Shown: positions 1 to 11,379, numbered from the stretch's first letter. The stretch is DNA of 64,000 nt from Centroberyx gerrardi (GCF_048128805.1 NC_136003.1:24943340-25007339); one strand, 5' to 3'. Notes: generated by a model from the letters alone, not told the origin. Translations and numbers: made by a program.

Positions 1-28
1 CACACACACACACACACACACACACACC
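1..28. repeat. (CA)n microsatellite
   Basis: Uninterrupted CA dinucleotides run from the window edge, so the array may continue to the left. Confidence 0.95.
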
Positions 29-719
29 CCAGCCCCCCCTAGAGATATTTGCATCATGGCTGCGAAGATGTTTGACTGTTCAGACAATGGCATACAATTA
101 TTTTATCATATGGCCTTGGATTGGACAGAGATTTCAAACATATCTCTGAATAAAAAGTAAAAAAAAATTCCAGAGCTTGATCTGTGCCAGGGAAACAGCT
201 CCGTAATGCAAGTGTTTCCACCAGATTTTCAATGAAGTTACTATAGCACATGGTCGCCGACGGTTTTGCACTAGCATGAATATAAAACCCCCTCATAATG
301 AGCCTTTCAGCTCAGTATTGAATAGGGAGGCAGAAATCATCGCTCAGCTTCGTCCTCCTTAGTTACAGATTTTTCTAGCTGACCAACTGTTGGCAAGAAG
401 TGTGCAGTGCCAATTAAGGGAGAATTTGTTTCTGTTCAAACAAGCCACATACACACACACATACATACGCGTACACACACACTGAATGTGATGAAAGAGG
501 CACTGTCACGCTGAGACACTAAAGCGTCTGAGATGAGGAAGTTAAGAAGGTGAATACCGGTCCTCTTCCTCGGGATCAGGCTCTCTTCCTGCCTGATCCT
601 CCTCAAGGCATTCCATGGCATTCTGCTCCTTTCACAGCGACCGCTCGCCCGCCGTTCACCCTGACCTGGGAGACCAGAATTCAATTCAAGCTGGCGTCCA
701 TACTCAGCCTCCCCTCCTT

Positions 720-813
720 CTCTCTGCTCTACCCTCTCTCTCTCTCTCCCTCTCTATGGTCGGCATAGCAACAGGCGTCAGGCTCGTCAGAGATGGCACT
801 GTGGTCTGTTTCT

Positions 814-846
<33 letters not shown>
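720..846. repeat. (CT)n microsatellites, two tracts
   Basis: Two CT-rich tracts, at about 728-756 and 811-846, are separated by unique sequence. They generate spurious Ser/Leu and Arg/Glu open frames. Confidence 0.9.
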
Positions 847-850
<4 letters not shown>

Positions 851-1279
851 GCCTCCCTAACTCTCTATTTGCCAACAGTTGGTGCTGTCGACCAGTATGA
901 TACAGCTGCAAAATGTATTAGGAATTTCAGATATCGACGATACGCATAGGTGGAGCAGTTTTCGAGGATAAGATAGTAGTATTAGTATTGCCCTGCCAAA
1001 ACATTTCTCTTCATATCATCCTGAAATTTGAATCCGATACCGGCTATTTGTGTGTGGCACTCAGCGGTACAGTTGACATTTACACCGGCTAAAAGAGTGC
1101 ACCGCTCCCCCTAATGGCCAATAACCTGCAGTATGAATTCTGCCTGACTGCTGTCAAGTCAGAGGTCTATTAAGTATAATCCTCCGGTTTACGTCACACG
1201 TCTTCCCACAAATCCCCTTGGGCGGACTGCAAATCTCTCACGTAGGAGGATGCCGACTTTTTAACACTTCTGCCGCTTA

Positions 1280-1314
1280 TCTACCTGCCTGCCTGCCTGC
1301 CTGCCTGCCTGTCT
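1280..1314. repeat. (CTGC)n tetranucleotide microsatellite
   Basis: About seven tandem copies of CTGC (or CCTG by phase), ending in CTGTCTG variants. Confidence 0.9.
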
Positions 1315-1586
1315 GTGAGTCCGGCCCGTTCCGTACCGAGACTCAGATGGTGACTAGTGACTTTGTAAAAAAAAAATACACAAAAAAAAAAAAGTTGTTG
1401 TGTTAGCATGAGTGGCCTCCCTCATGTGTTGTGTGTGGTGTGTCATTGTGTGTGAAGACGTGTGTGTCCTCAGGTCGTTTGTCAGGTTTAAAAAAAAAAA
1501 AAGCACCCGCCCCCTTTCCCTTACCCTGCTACATTTCCCCCCTCACACTACTCTGCTACAATACTATGTAGCTCCAACCCTCTCCC

Positions 1587-1600
1587 CCCTCTCTCTCTCT

Positions 1601-1640
<40 letters not shown>
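1587..1640. repeat. (CT)n microsatellite
   Basis: A long CT run with one interruption (TATT) near 1600. Confidence 0.9.
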
Positions 1641-1641
<1 letters not shown>

Positions 1642-1836
1642 CCCTTTGTCTGATAAGAGGCCTGTGTTATGAGGACAGTTGGTATTGGTATTTTGCACTC
1701 TGCTCGCTGATCTTAATGCACTTACAAGCGTGGCAGTCCCACTCTGGTCCCACGCGCTTCCATGCTGCTCCACGTTTTTCCCATCACACACACATTCCCA
1801 CCATGTATCTGCTGAAGCTCACTGAAAGCACAGGTG

Positions 1837-1837
<1 letters not shown>

Positions 1838-1863
<26 letters not shown>
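1838..1863. repeat. (CA)n microsatellite
   Basis: Twelve or so CA units. Confidence 0.9.
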
Positions 1864-1867
<4 letters not shown>

Positions 1868-2289
1868 TGCAAAGGTCCCCCCAGCTTCTGCTCGCCAACT
1901 TCTCCTGGGTGGCAGCTATAAAGAATCAAAGCCTCCATCCGTCCTGGAAGTGTGAGAGGTAAAACGTGGAGCGGGGCGGTGTGAACCGGGCCGGGGCGCG
2001 GCTGCCATGCTGGTGTGGGGAGTGACTGTGTCCTGTCAGCCTCTGGTTAGTGTCCTGTTCTAATCTGCTGGGCTCCCTTCGTGAACCTGTGGACGGTGCT
2101 TCTGTTCCGAGTGCCATGTGAGAAACAAATGCTTCAGTAAAAGGATGTTTTACTTAAATATGTTATCTTATTTTATTTTACCTTTATATTTTTTTTGTTG
2201 TTTTTTTTTTTTTTGTTCGTTTGTTTCGTTATCCAAGGGTTTAAAGTTCAAAGTTCATACTCTTACGTGGGGACCTGCTAAATTGCATT

Positions 2290-2290
<1 letters not shown>

Positions 2291-2323
<33 letters not shown>
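2291..2323. repeat. Poly-T tract
   Basis: About 33 consecutive T. Such a run could be the A-tail of a minus-strand retrocopy or SINE, but I recognise no element next to it. Confidence 0.85.
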
Positions 2324-2327
<4 letters not shown>

Positions 2328-4885
2328 GTGACGAGTCTTTCTGTTGGTCCGAACCATTTGTGCCAAATTGTATGTATTCCTCTGTCAATGCTTTGAATAT
2401 TAACAGTGCATAAAAAAAAGAAAAATGTGAAGAAAATGAAGAAAAAAAAAAAACAATGAAAGAAAATTCTGTTTCTGGATACGTTTTCCTCGACCTTGTA
2501 GAAAAACAAAAATACAAAAAAGTTGTCACAGTGTGTAAGATTTGTATCCCAAATGCTCACGGGTGCTGACAGAATTTTTGCTGCAGTTTACAAAAGGTTT
2601 AACAATTTGTAGTTCTCGATCGGTTGCAGTCTTGCTCAAGCGAAGGCCTGCACTGTGCCTCTGTCCGTGCACACAGCTTACCTCATCCCGAGGCACCTCC
2701 CTCCACATCCATGTCCTTCTCACTGTGCTTTACTCGCCCTCAGCTGTAGGCTACATCATGTCAACCACAACAGACTGATTTCTCCTACGTGTTTACAACC
2801 ACAACGTCAGTATCACAGTGAAAAGGAAGTGGACAAGGTGCGTGAAAGGTTTCAAAAACATCACCAAAAGACACGTAGATGCATAGAATTCTGAAATATT
2901 CCTCCACACTCCAAAGCTCCACACTCAAAAAGTTGGGTTTTTTTCCACATACTTTTTCCACATACTCTGGATTTCACTTTCTTTCAGCCTGTTTCCAAAT
3001 GGTTTGTATAGCAAGTGAGGGAGCAGATGTTTTCTCACAGCTGTGTAGGGATGTCATTGCTGCAACACAGCTGCACAGAAACCCAGCTTATTGGCTGATC
3101 GTAGCTCAGTCCTGGCCTGACCCAGACGCAACATTTCCGCTTTACAGCTGATCTCGGTTCACTCAAGGCTTATTCCAGTCGTTCTACTTTTCCTGCGTTG
3201 CATCCCCAGAGCCTCTTGGCCGCTGCAGCGGTCGCAGTCCATTATCGGCCTGCCAAAACTCCGCTCCATATCTCCCCTTCTTTCTCCATACACATTCATT
3301 ACTGAATAAAACATTACTTTGACATCTGGAATTTGAAATTGCATGCATTCATCGGCATGTGGAAAACAGATTTTTTTTCCCCCCAACATTTTCCCCTCGG
3401 TACTTTTGAACTAAAATGCCTTTGAGATGAACTCAGTCAGTGTGGTGGGTGTTTCATGTCTAGGGTTGGGGTACAAGTGAGTAGCTTGAGTGGATCTGCT
3501 GGCTAAACCCAGGCTCCGCCCCTTCCTTCCCTGGCCTACTGCCTGACAGCTTTTCCACCATGGTGAAGCTGCGATGTATGTCATCTTGAAATGCTTTCCC
3601 AGTCATTCCAGACATTTTTATGCAAGAGCACTTATCAACTCAGAGATGCACAGGGAATAAAAGCAGTGTTTCAAAGTAGAAAATGAGTAAAATGGTAATT
3701 TTCTGAACGCTTGCAGTTATAGATTTGATATTACCAATACACAGTCTTAGTTCTTGGTCTGAACAATGCGCTAAGACAATGAGCTTAGTATTTCCAATAG
3801 CTAGTTTTCTGTCTGTCTTGGCTTGTATTGCCAAAGTCCCTCGCAGGCAACCACCATCCAGCTTTGAAATGAATTTATTTCACTTTATATGGTTTCTCAC
3901 AGGTCATTCCAAACAGCAGTTTCCCTTATGTAAGAAACCACTTAATTTTGCATCCATTAACAAACACAAGATCATTCTGTGCTTCACTCAAATTCACCGC
4001 AGAAACTGTCGCACCCATTTCTCCTTCACACTATCAGTGTTTGATGTAAGCTATAGTATTTCAAGTCAAAATGAGAGGGCTCTGACGGAGGGTTATTGCC
4101 ACATCCAGAGCCGCTGTCCTCACTCATCCACTGCAAGACAACACAAACACACCCCCCTCCCTCAAAGAAAACAACCACATCTGGCTGCAGCTGCCTGTCC
4201 CTTAGTAATCACTTTAAAACTTATGCAATGCAGCAACATCACCGCAACATTGCAGAGATGCTAAGAGGGCCGCTCGCCTGGGCTTGTTCATGTACAGTAC
4301 TAGGATCCATGTTTAGATGACCAGAAAAATAAGGCATGTGTAGTAGTATGTATAGCTCGGCGTCTCTTTCATGTTAGTTTAGCGGTCGTGTAGTGGTGTG
4401 GTGCGAGGGGGGGGATGTCCTTCCAGTCGTATCAAGTTGCCAACTGCAGCCAAACCACTGCCCCCCACCCACCCCCATATCCTTACCCTCAGCACTGGCA
4501 CCGTCAGGCTCAGCTGGTACATACATGATACACATTAACCGATCTCTGGGAATGCTTCAGAAAAAACAAAAAACATTTCACATCCATCCTGCTATACACC
4601 TGCTGTTAGAGTTCAGTCACCACTGGTAATTTTCTACAAGGCATACCCCAACAGGTTGATTTGTAAGCTAGTTCTCCTCCTCGACTCTCTCCTTCCCCGT
4701 GTTGTTTTTCCCTGTTGCAAACACTCTTCTCGTCTCCACTTTGTTTTTTAAACCCTTTGAATTGATGCTGCTTCTGTGCTTGACTCTGGGTTTACTGCGT
4801 GGTGCCATGTTGTCCACATGGCCTCTAGAGCTTGTAACGCTTCAGTGTGTAATGTTACCATATGCCTTACATGTTTTCCAGGACT

Positions 4886-4935
4886 AATAAAAAAGCATAA
4901 CAAAAAAAAAGTCAGAGGAGATGTGCTTTTTTATT
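4886..4935. terminator. Convergent poly(A) signals, one per strand
   Basis: AATAAA lies on the plus strand at 4886-4891, followed by an A-rich stretch and a TGTG/T6 region that resembles a downstream GU/U element. On the minus strand AATAAA occupies 4930-4935. The minus signal is about 900 bases beyond the DTX3L-like stop codon and is a candidate end for that mRNA. The plus signal would serve a gene to the left. This is motif evidence only. Confidence 0.35.
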
Positions 4936-5574
4936 TCTGTAGCCGTTCTGACCTCAGAGAAAACACATGAATAGAACAGAATAGAATGTTTCTTACAAAA
5001 ATAATCAATTTTTACTTCCCCCATATCCTACAAATATTTTCCCATTTCTTTCTACAGTAGATCATCCTCAAAACAAGACAGGAGAGTACAAAATATACAT
5101 GTATAAAATACTGTACCATATAAAAGACACTTTTACACAGCGGCGCTCACATAAAGTGGAATACTAATTATGTTCAGGAATGTAATGAGCAATAATGAAG
5201 ACTATGGTGGCTGATCAAACAATGTTAGCTTCAGATTAAATTTGTCACAGATACATTTGTCACTTCTAGGCAAACTTGAAAAGTCAAAAATCAAACAGTG
5301 CAAATCATTTTAAAAGAGGCAAGTGCAAGGCAAGTTATAAAATTTAAAAATTTAAAAAAAGCTGCAATGGCAATCCTAACTCCAATAAAATTAAGCTTGG
5401 TAGGAAAAAAAACCCTACTGCTATTATCTTTTCAGAACTGTACATTTCAGTGTTTTACATACATAACATCATCAGCCATCATGAACCTGCTAAAACAGAG
5501 CAAAACACCTCTGGCCCTTTAATCAACATACAAATACAGTGCAAATGACATTGCCATATCGCTGCTGTTGTGTG

Positions 5575-5780
5575 AAAACCTCATAACTCCAATTTTGGTA
5601 ATTTTCATGTTTTAACTTCAGCTGAAGGATCGCATGGTTCCTCTATGGGTTGAGAAAATTCAAACCCATCGGATAAACTCAAAAATGCATGGTGGTCATT
5701 CTGAAAACAAGGCGTTTTTTCCTAGTTCCTGAAAAGTTGACGTTTGGGAGATACAAGGTTTTCACCTCACGATAATGATA
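5575..5780. repeat. Dispersed repeat, copy 1 (mate at 24690-24950)
   Basis: The stretch is clearly similar along its length, in the same orientation, to a second copy inside znf652 intron 2. Shared blocks include AACTCCA, TTTTCATGTTTT, TTCAG-TGAAGGAT, GGGTTGAG-AAATTC, GTTCCTGAAAAGTTG and GGGTTTTCACCTGA-like ends. It is an unclassified interspersed repeat. This copy sits just downstream of the DTX3L-like stop and probably within its 3' UTR. Confidence 0.7.
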
Positions 5781-5836
5781 TATACACATGAGAAAAAGAT
5801 ATAAAACTAGATAAAAACTCACGCTCAGCTGTTTTT

Positions 5837-8800
5837 TTAATCTTGAGACTTGGCTGGTGTCTCCTCAATCCCATGGGAGGCCAAGACCGCAGACAAGCGA
5901 GTCAAGTAACCGGAATCTGGGTAACCGTTCCTGAGAGAGACAAAAAGAAGACTGTTCAGCTCAAGATACATGGACTAGTGTCTCTGACCTTTAATTCTGC
6001 AGCTCCGTTAGACATGCCCGGTGGCCTCGCTCACCCTGATCTGCCGCCCTGTAGGCTGGTCTTGTGTGGGATGCAGTCCCAGGTGACCCTCGCCCCTGCG
6101 TCTTTACCGGTCACAGTGAAGGTGAGTCCCAGCCTGAAGGCTTTCTCCAGCCTGGGCAGCAGCTTCTTCGTCTTCTCACAGAGAGGAAGGAAGGCATCAA
6201 ACACTCCTCCTCGAAATGGCAACCCAGGAGAAGGGTGACCCTCCTGGTACGATACAAAGCAAAGAACACAGTCTTTAACGTTGTCTCTAGGTAATGCCAT
6301 GCAATTAAAAGATAATTTTACATGAGCTGGCTTTAATAGCACAGTCCCGTCATCAATCTACATGATTGCGGTGTAATTTAATACATTGGTTATCAGTGAG
6401 ATTTAAAGCCCCTCACCCCTTGGATGCCATCAGGGATACAGTAAGTGATCTTGACGGTGGAGTCCTTGCTGTGACCCAGCAGGCTGATGGGCAGCTCAGA
6501 ATAGCTCATGTTGCCCTGGATGCCCTGGGGCATCAGCTCGGTCTTAGGACAAACCCTGCAGTGGACGTGCACTTTGGCCAGGCACTTTGAGCACAAGGTC
6601 ACCCCACACTCCATCCTCTTCACCGACGCCCCGCTCTCCCCACACACACAGATGCCTCCCAGGCCTCTTTGAATTGACCTGGACCCCCCTGGGTTGTCCT
6701 GGATCTCCGGATCTTGCTGCCTATCATCCCTCTGGGTCACCCTGGAATGTATTTTGCTCTCTTTTTGGAGAGTGGCCATGTCTTGATCGGTATATACTGC
6801 TGCCGACCCGATACCATTCACACGTCTCACACTTCTGTCGCTTCCTTTAGCAGAATGGCTGATAGATGCGTCAGTCTTCTGTCCGTCTACCTGCACTGTG
6901 CCTGGCCTTCTCACTTTCTCCTTCATGACAGGGTCTTTCCTTACTAATGGTTGGCTAGCAGATCCATTCACAAGCTCTGCCTCACCGTTCCTCTGTGTCT
7001 CACTAGAGTCACCTCTTTGGATTGATTTCCTTTCCTGGCCGCTACCAGTCCCGTCATCTCCGCCTGTTCGGTCCTCTAGCTCCTGCGGAGGGTTACTGTT
7101 ATGGTGCAGCGTGGTATTTTGGTCCTCGTTCCCCCGTAAAGGGATAGACTGATTCCACGTGGAGGTAGAGGGGCCGGAGAAGTCCTGCTGTCCAGGAATC
7201 TGGACTGGTGCTCCAGAAAACACCTCTCTCAGTGCAGCACCCACCTGAGAACACAACTGTTTTGGGCCAAGAAGAAATAAGCTCTCCTTCAATGTCTGGA
7301 TGGAAACTTTCTTGAACCGGCTCCGCACCTCAGCACAGCACACCTCTAAAGTTTCATCTGCTGGGTCAGCCACACCCAGCACTGACAAACGCAGCTCCTG
7401 CACACAGAAATCTGCGGCAACCATGTCAACCAGCTTCTGTAAACCTAGCTGACAAGAGGTGACTGTGGACAAGTCCAGCCCTGTTAAGATGACAGTCAGA
7501 TCCCGGCTAGCTTCTAAGTGGCTCTCTTTCATCTGCAGATCAGAGGTCAAGTCTTCCAGCCGAGTTCTGAAGGCCTGCTTTATGTACTGCCACATCACGA
7601 TGGACAATTTAATCTCTGCACTATAGACTTCCCGCTTTTCCCTCCCTGTTCGGAAGCTAGATGACCTGCCCCTGACTCTGGATGTGGACGTCCCAGAGTC
7701 CTCTTGTACCTTTTGACCCAAAACCTGAGCCTTAGGCCGGGACGTACCTGAGAAACTACTGGATCGCTTCAAGCTGGACCCAGACCCAGCAGGTGGGAAT
7801 GCAGTGCTCCCTGACAGATCGGTCTGAGTTGTGCTGAGGGAGGCTGTTGTAAACTTATGCCGAGTACCCACTAATTCTGAGCTCACAGAGGTTTTAAACA
7901 AAATGTCATCTCCAGTGTTTTGAGCTACTGCTCTGGAGAGTCTCCCACCGGCAAACCCTGCTGTTTCTGACAGTACGTCATGCCCCAACATAGGACCGAG
8001 GCCTGTTCTTCTACTGGGAGATGAGACCCCTGGTAAGGCGAAGTCGCCTGATCGAGTCCCTAACCCACCCAACCCTGAGTCTTTAAACCGAGCAGCTAGT
8101 TTATACCTTCTGGCTGCGTCAGCTCTCCTCTCCTCCTCGTCTAAACTCAGCATCTTATCTGTCCCTGCTGTGGAGGACCTGGCGAGGGCGACTCTCTCCT
8201 CCTCAGCTGGATTTGATAAATCTGAGTCAAATGAAGGAGATCTAAGAAGACTGGCCACATCCTCTCCATTACCACTCACTCTACCGCGGCCCAGGAGAAG
8301 AAACTGCTTGGCCTCAGACACGTCACTACTGCTCCCAATGATGTAGACGTTTCGGTCATCTTCACTCAGAAGGAGCTTGGGGAGTCTGACACCCAAGTTC
8401 TCCATGGCCCTTGGCAGGCCTCCTCTGGGGGTGAGGATACTCTTGGATAGCTGAGCTCGACGGATCTTGGCCTCATTCTCCTGGTAAAGCCTACTTATTT
8501 CCCCGCTTGCCGACCTCAGGCGCTCCTGCTCACGACCAACCTCCCCCACCCCTGCTGCGCTCTGCAGAAACAGCGTGGTCACGCCCTGAGCTGTCACATC
8601 CACCACCTCAACACCATACTGCCTGAGGATATGCTGGTACTCCTCCCCAACGTGTTTCTGCAAATACTGGAACATGTCTGCATCCATAATGAGTGAGAAG
8701 TCCTCCTCGGCCGTGGTGGGATCCCCAGGAAGCTGCAGAGCCACAGCCCCACCCTTCGTCTGGCCTGTGTCTTCCCAACCGTGACCCTCGGGTGTCAGGT

Positions 8801-9977
8801 CTCCATGCGGGCTCGAGCTGCAGTCACCAGAAGGCCTGGCAGTGTGACCTTGCTCTGTATGTTCTCTCTGCCCATTAGCTCTCCTGCCCTGATCTACTGA
8901 GCCCTGGGTGTGAGGCCTCTGCACTGTATGGGCGGCCCTGGAGCCGCTGGAGGCAGGGTGACTCGTGTCTTTGTGTTCTGCTGATCCCGGACCTCCAGGA
9001 CGCCCGAGCAGCTGTGCCAAGGCAGCCTGGACGTGGGAGTAGGCGCCCCTCAGTGTGCACAGTTCCTCGGGAGTATTATAGTTTATCTGAACATCAGGGT
9101 GACTCTTATGAAGGCTTGTCACTGCTGCTCGTCCCAGAGGAAGCTGGCTGTAGTCGACAGTTACTGACATGCTCAAGATAACCTATGATGAGGGAAGAGG
9201 AGAGAAATAAAACATTCAGTGATTTGATATTCAGTATTCCAAGAACAATTTCTGTCATTTTTTCCACAATATTTTGGTTATCTATACCTTATCTGGTTCC
9301 AGACTTTTGCGATGCTCAGTTAAGGTTAGTTCATACTTCTTCCCATCCACTCTCAGGGTGTGTCGGCCATGTTGAATAACTCTCTGTGCCACTGTGTGAG
9401 TGGGGTCACCAGAGGGAAATCAATCTCAGTCTGTGAAGCATCCTGACTAAGCACTTTTACCACTAGCCTCTCCATTGACATGCATGCCAACTTTCCAGCT
9501 CAGTGCAAATCACTGGTGACAGGCAATACAGAACAATACCTTACACATACTACTTTGCAAATGATTGCAACTACATTTTGGGGTCTTGGAAATAAATCAA
9601 GATGTGTTCTGGGCCTCGTTATAAGAGAATGTTACTAATTGCACAGGCATTATTTTACAAAAAGTCTTTGAATCACAAGTGTGTCTTCTCAACAACATGT
9701 CTCATGTATAAAATCAATTGATTAAGTATTCAGAAAACTCCCCCTCCCTGTATAAGTAATGCACAGACACACGCACACCCTGATCTTACTGACCTCCACA
9801 GTCCTCAAAGGTGATGAGGGCAGAGCCGGGCGTTGTCTTGACGATGGTGACAGAGGCTATCTCCCCTCCCCCATGCCGGGCCCTGAGGAAGTGGATATAT
9901 AGCTTGTCTGTCAGCCTGTCATCCTCAATGTCTGTGGGCAAGCCGCTCACCCTCACTGTCCGGCCCTGCTCTGCCAT
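5837..9977 (-). CDS. DTX3L-like RRM/KH-RING-Deltex C-terminal domain protein
   Basis: Five coding exons on the minus strand: 9794-9977, 9288-9391, 6417-9182, 6035-6243 and 5837-5930. All junctions are GT/AG and in frame, giving 1118 residues. Residues 1-95 resemble the RRM/NMI-IFP35-type N-terminus of DTX3L and RBM43 (VSGLPTDI, ALITFEDCG, then VAQRVI). Two or more KH-like segments follow, one near 265-405 and one near 620-770, separated by Ser/Arg-rich linkers. A RING-like Cys cluster spans about 940-978 (CVCGES, CGVTLCSKC, HCRVC). The Deltex C-terminal domain spans about 979-1110 (GNMSYS, GIQGEGHPSPG, WDCIPHKT, NGYPDSGYL). Deltex proteins are ubiquitin ligases, and DTX3L partners PARP9 in interferon and DNA-damage responses. 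Several catalytic-position residues differ here, so activity is doubtful. At 1118 residues it is longer than mammalian DTX3L (about 740). The class is secure; the exact orthologue is not. Confidence 0.85.
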
Positions 9978-10944
9978 CTGCTGGGAGAAACACAGTCACC
10001 GCTGTAAAGGAGTGCTGGAGAAAATCAGAGTGGCTGCATGACTTTCACTGACAGCAGCACAGAAATGTCTGGATTCTGCGGTGACGGAGCGAACAGCAAC
10101 ATGATGATGACTACAAGCCAAAACACAGCGCTTCTTAATGCAACTGTTTGTTTACATACGCATACATTCAACAGGCCTATCAGGTCAATCAAATATGAAG
10201 GGTTATGCACATATTTTATAACATAACACCCTCTGTTGGGGGTTGCTAGGACACTACATCAACATACTCAAAAAACTTCCATGTCAGCTGCCATCACCAA
10301 TGACACTACTGTTTATTATTATTTTTAAATTGCAAGCCTAAACATGGAGAATAAACTTATATCTTACTTTTATTAAAGTGTCTTCTCCAACTAGTCTCTA
10401 CCTGCTTCTTAAAATAAGGCTAAATCATAGTCATGATTATGTTGAGATATTTGCTGTGATTCCGTATTTTCATAATAAAACCCGTTGCCCCCTTTTGTAG
10501 TGCAAATCACCCTGTGTTGATGTAAATATGTATTTTCATGTACAGAAATAGTTAACGCCCCTTCCTCATATCTGGCGACTGGCTGCAAAAGAATTTAGAA
10601 TTTATATAATAGTTGGACGATGTGCTTTTCGTGCATATTTGGCATTTGTAATTGTACTCGTCCACCAGTTATTCAGTGGTGACATTTCTGGACTAATTCA
10701 TCCGTCCTAGATGTACGCAAAATGTGAAAGTTTACTCATGCAGGATGTCAATAACAGCGAAAATGAAAGCCACATCGCAGAGTGGAGCTTCAAGGAAGTG
10801 CAAAAATCAGACCCATCTAAACTGCCAATCTGCACTATCGCCGGATCTGGGCTTGTTTCTAAGCGCGAAAGGAATTAACAATTAACGTTATCTCAACGGT
10901 ATCATCTTTTTTATATATATTTATTTCTTTTCTGATAATCTTAC
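9978..10944 (-). other. Putative 5'-UTR intron of the DTX3L-like gene
   Basis: On the minus strand a CAGCAG acceptor lies directly before the start ATG at 9977. A good donor (CACG|GTAAGA) ends a possible non-coding exon at 10945. The stretch between them has no coding signal. It contains GAAAATGAAA at 10759-10768, which fits the GAAANNGAAA interferon-regulatory-factor core. Confidence 0.45.
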
Positions 10945-11021
10945 CGTGCAAATCTTTCACTGCCCTTTCTTTCAAAGACCGTCGCACTCGAAACACAAGA
11001 CATGGAAGAAAAGTGAAACTA
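10945..11021 (-). promoter_or_regulatory. Putative ISRE-containing promoter and first exon of the DTX3L-like gene
   Basis: Read on the minus strand, AGTTTCACTTTTC (about 11008-11020) matches the ISRE consensus AGTTTCNNTTTC with one mismatch. It lies just upstream of a short stretch that ends in a donor (GTAAGA, exon boundary at 10945). That is the expected layout of an interferon-stimulated promoter with a short non-coding exon. The transcription start is not known from sequence. Confidence 0.45.
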
Positions 11022-11049
11022 CAAAATGATTGTGTGGTTTGTAGTTTCC

Positions 11050-11066
11050 GCGCCAGGGGGCGACCA
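11050..11066 (+). promoter_or_regulatory. Weak CTCF-like motif between the two divergent promoters
   Basis: GCGCCAGGGGGCGACC matches about 11 of 14 core positions of the vertebrate CTCF consensus. It is placed between the DTX3L-like and phb start regions. Motif match only. Confidence 0.3.
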
Positions 11067-11080
11067 AGTGCTGTCATACT

Positions 11081-11102
11081 GTGTGTGTGTGTGCGTGTGT
11101 GC

Positions 11103-11147
<45 letters not shown>
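11081..11147. repeat. (GT)n microsatellite
   Basis: About 33 GT units with a few GC interruptions at the left end, lying between the two divergent promoters. Confidence 0.95.
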
Positions 11148-11150
<3 letters not shown>

Positions 11151-11379
11151 TAATTGGCATTGTATACCAAAGTCCCTTGCGTTGTATTGATAAGGTAATC
11201 AAGACGCAAGACGATAAACATGGCACCAAAATGCTAAAAGTTAAACTACCCTGCAGCCTCTAATCAAATAAAGTGCTTGATTAGAAACACCTACTTGTGA
11301 ACAGAGTTTCTCCGTCAGAGTCAAATGTATCTCTTTAACCACCAAGTGCGTGCATTTTCTCAACAGAGTGGCTCCTTTA

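Larger units (their letters stand above)
1..5836. other. Non-coding stretch left of the DTX3L-like gene
   Basis: I see no convincing exon on either strand here. The open frames are short, low-complexity or without recognisable protein signature. The stretch holds many microsatellites (CA, CT, CTGC, poly-A and poly-T). A plus-strand AATAAA at 4886-4891 followed by a T-rich element suggests the left part may be the long 3' UTR of a plus-strand gene whose coding part lies outside the window. That is inference only. The last 900 bases are probably the 3' UTR of the minus-strand DTX3L-like gene. Confidence 0.5.

Noticed and set aside
3725-4264. 179-codon plus-strand open frame in the left stretch
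   Set aside because: No domain, repeat or family pattern, no flanking splice or promoter signals, and composition like the surrounding non-coding DNA.
10859-11077. 72-codon minus frame upstream of the DTX3L-like gene
   Set aside because: It overlaps the inferred ISRE and non-coding exon, has no family match, and reads through the donor into intron.
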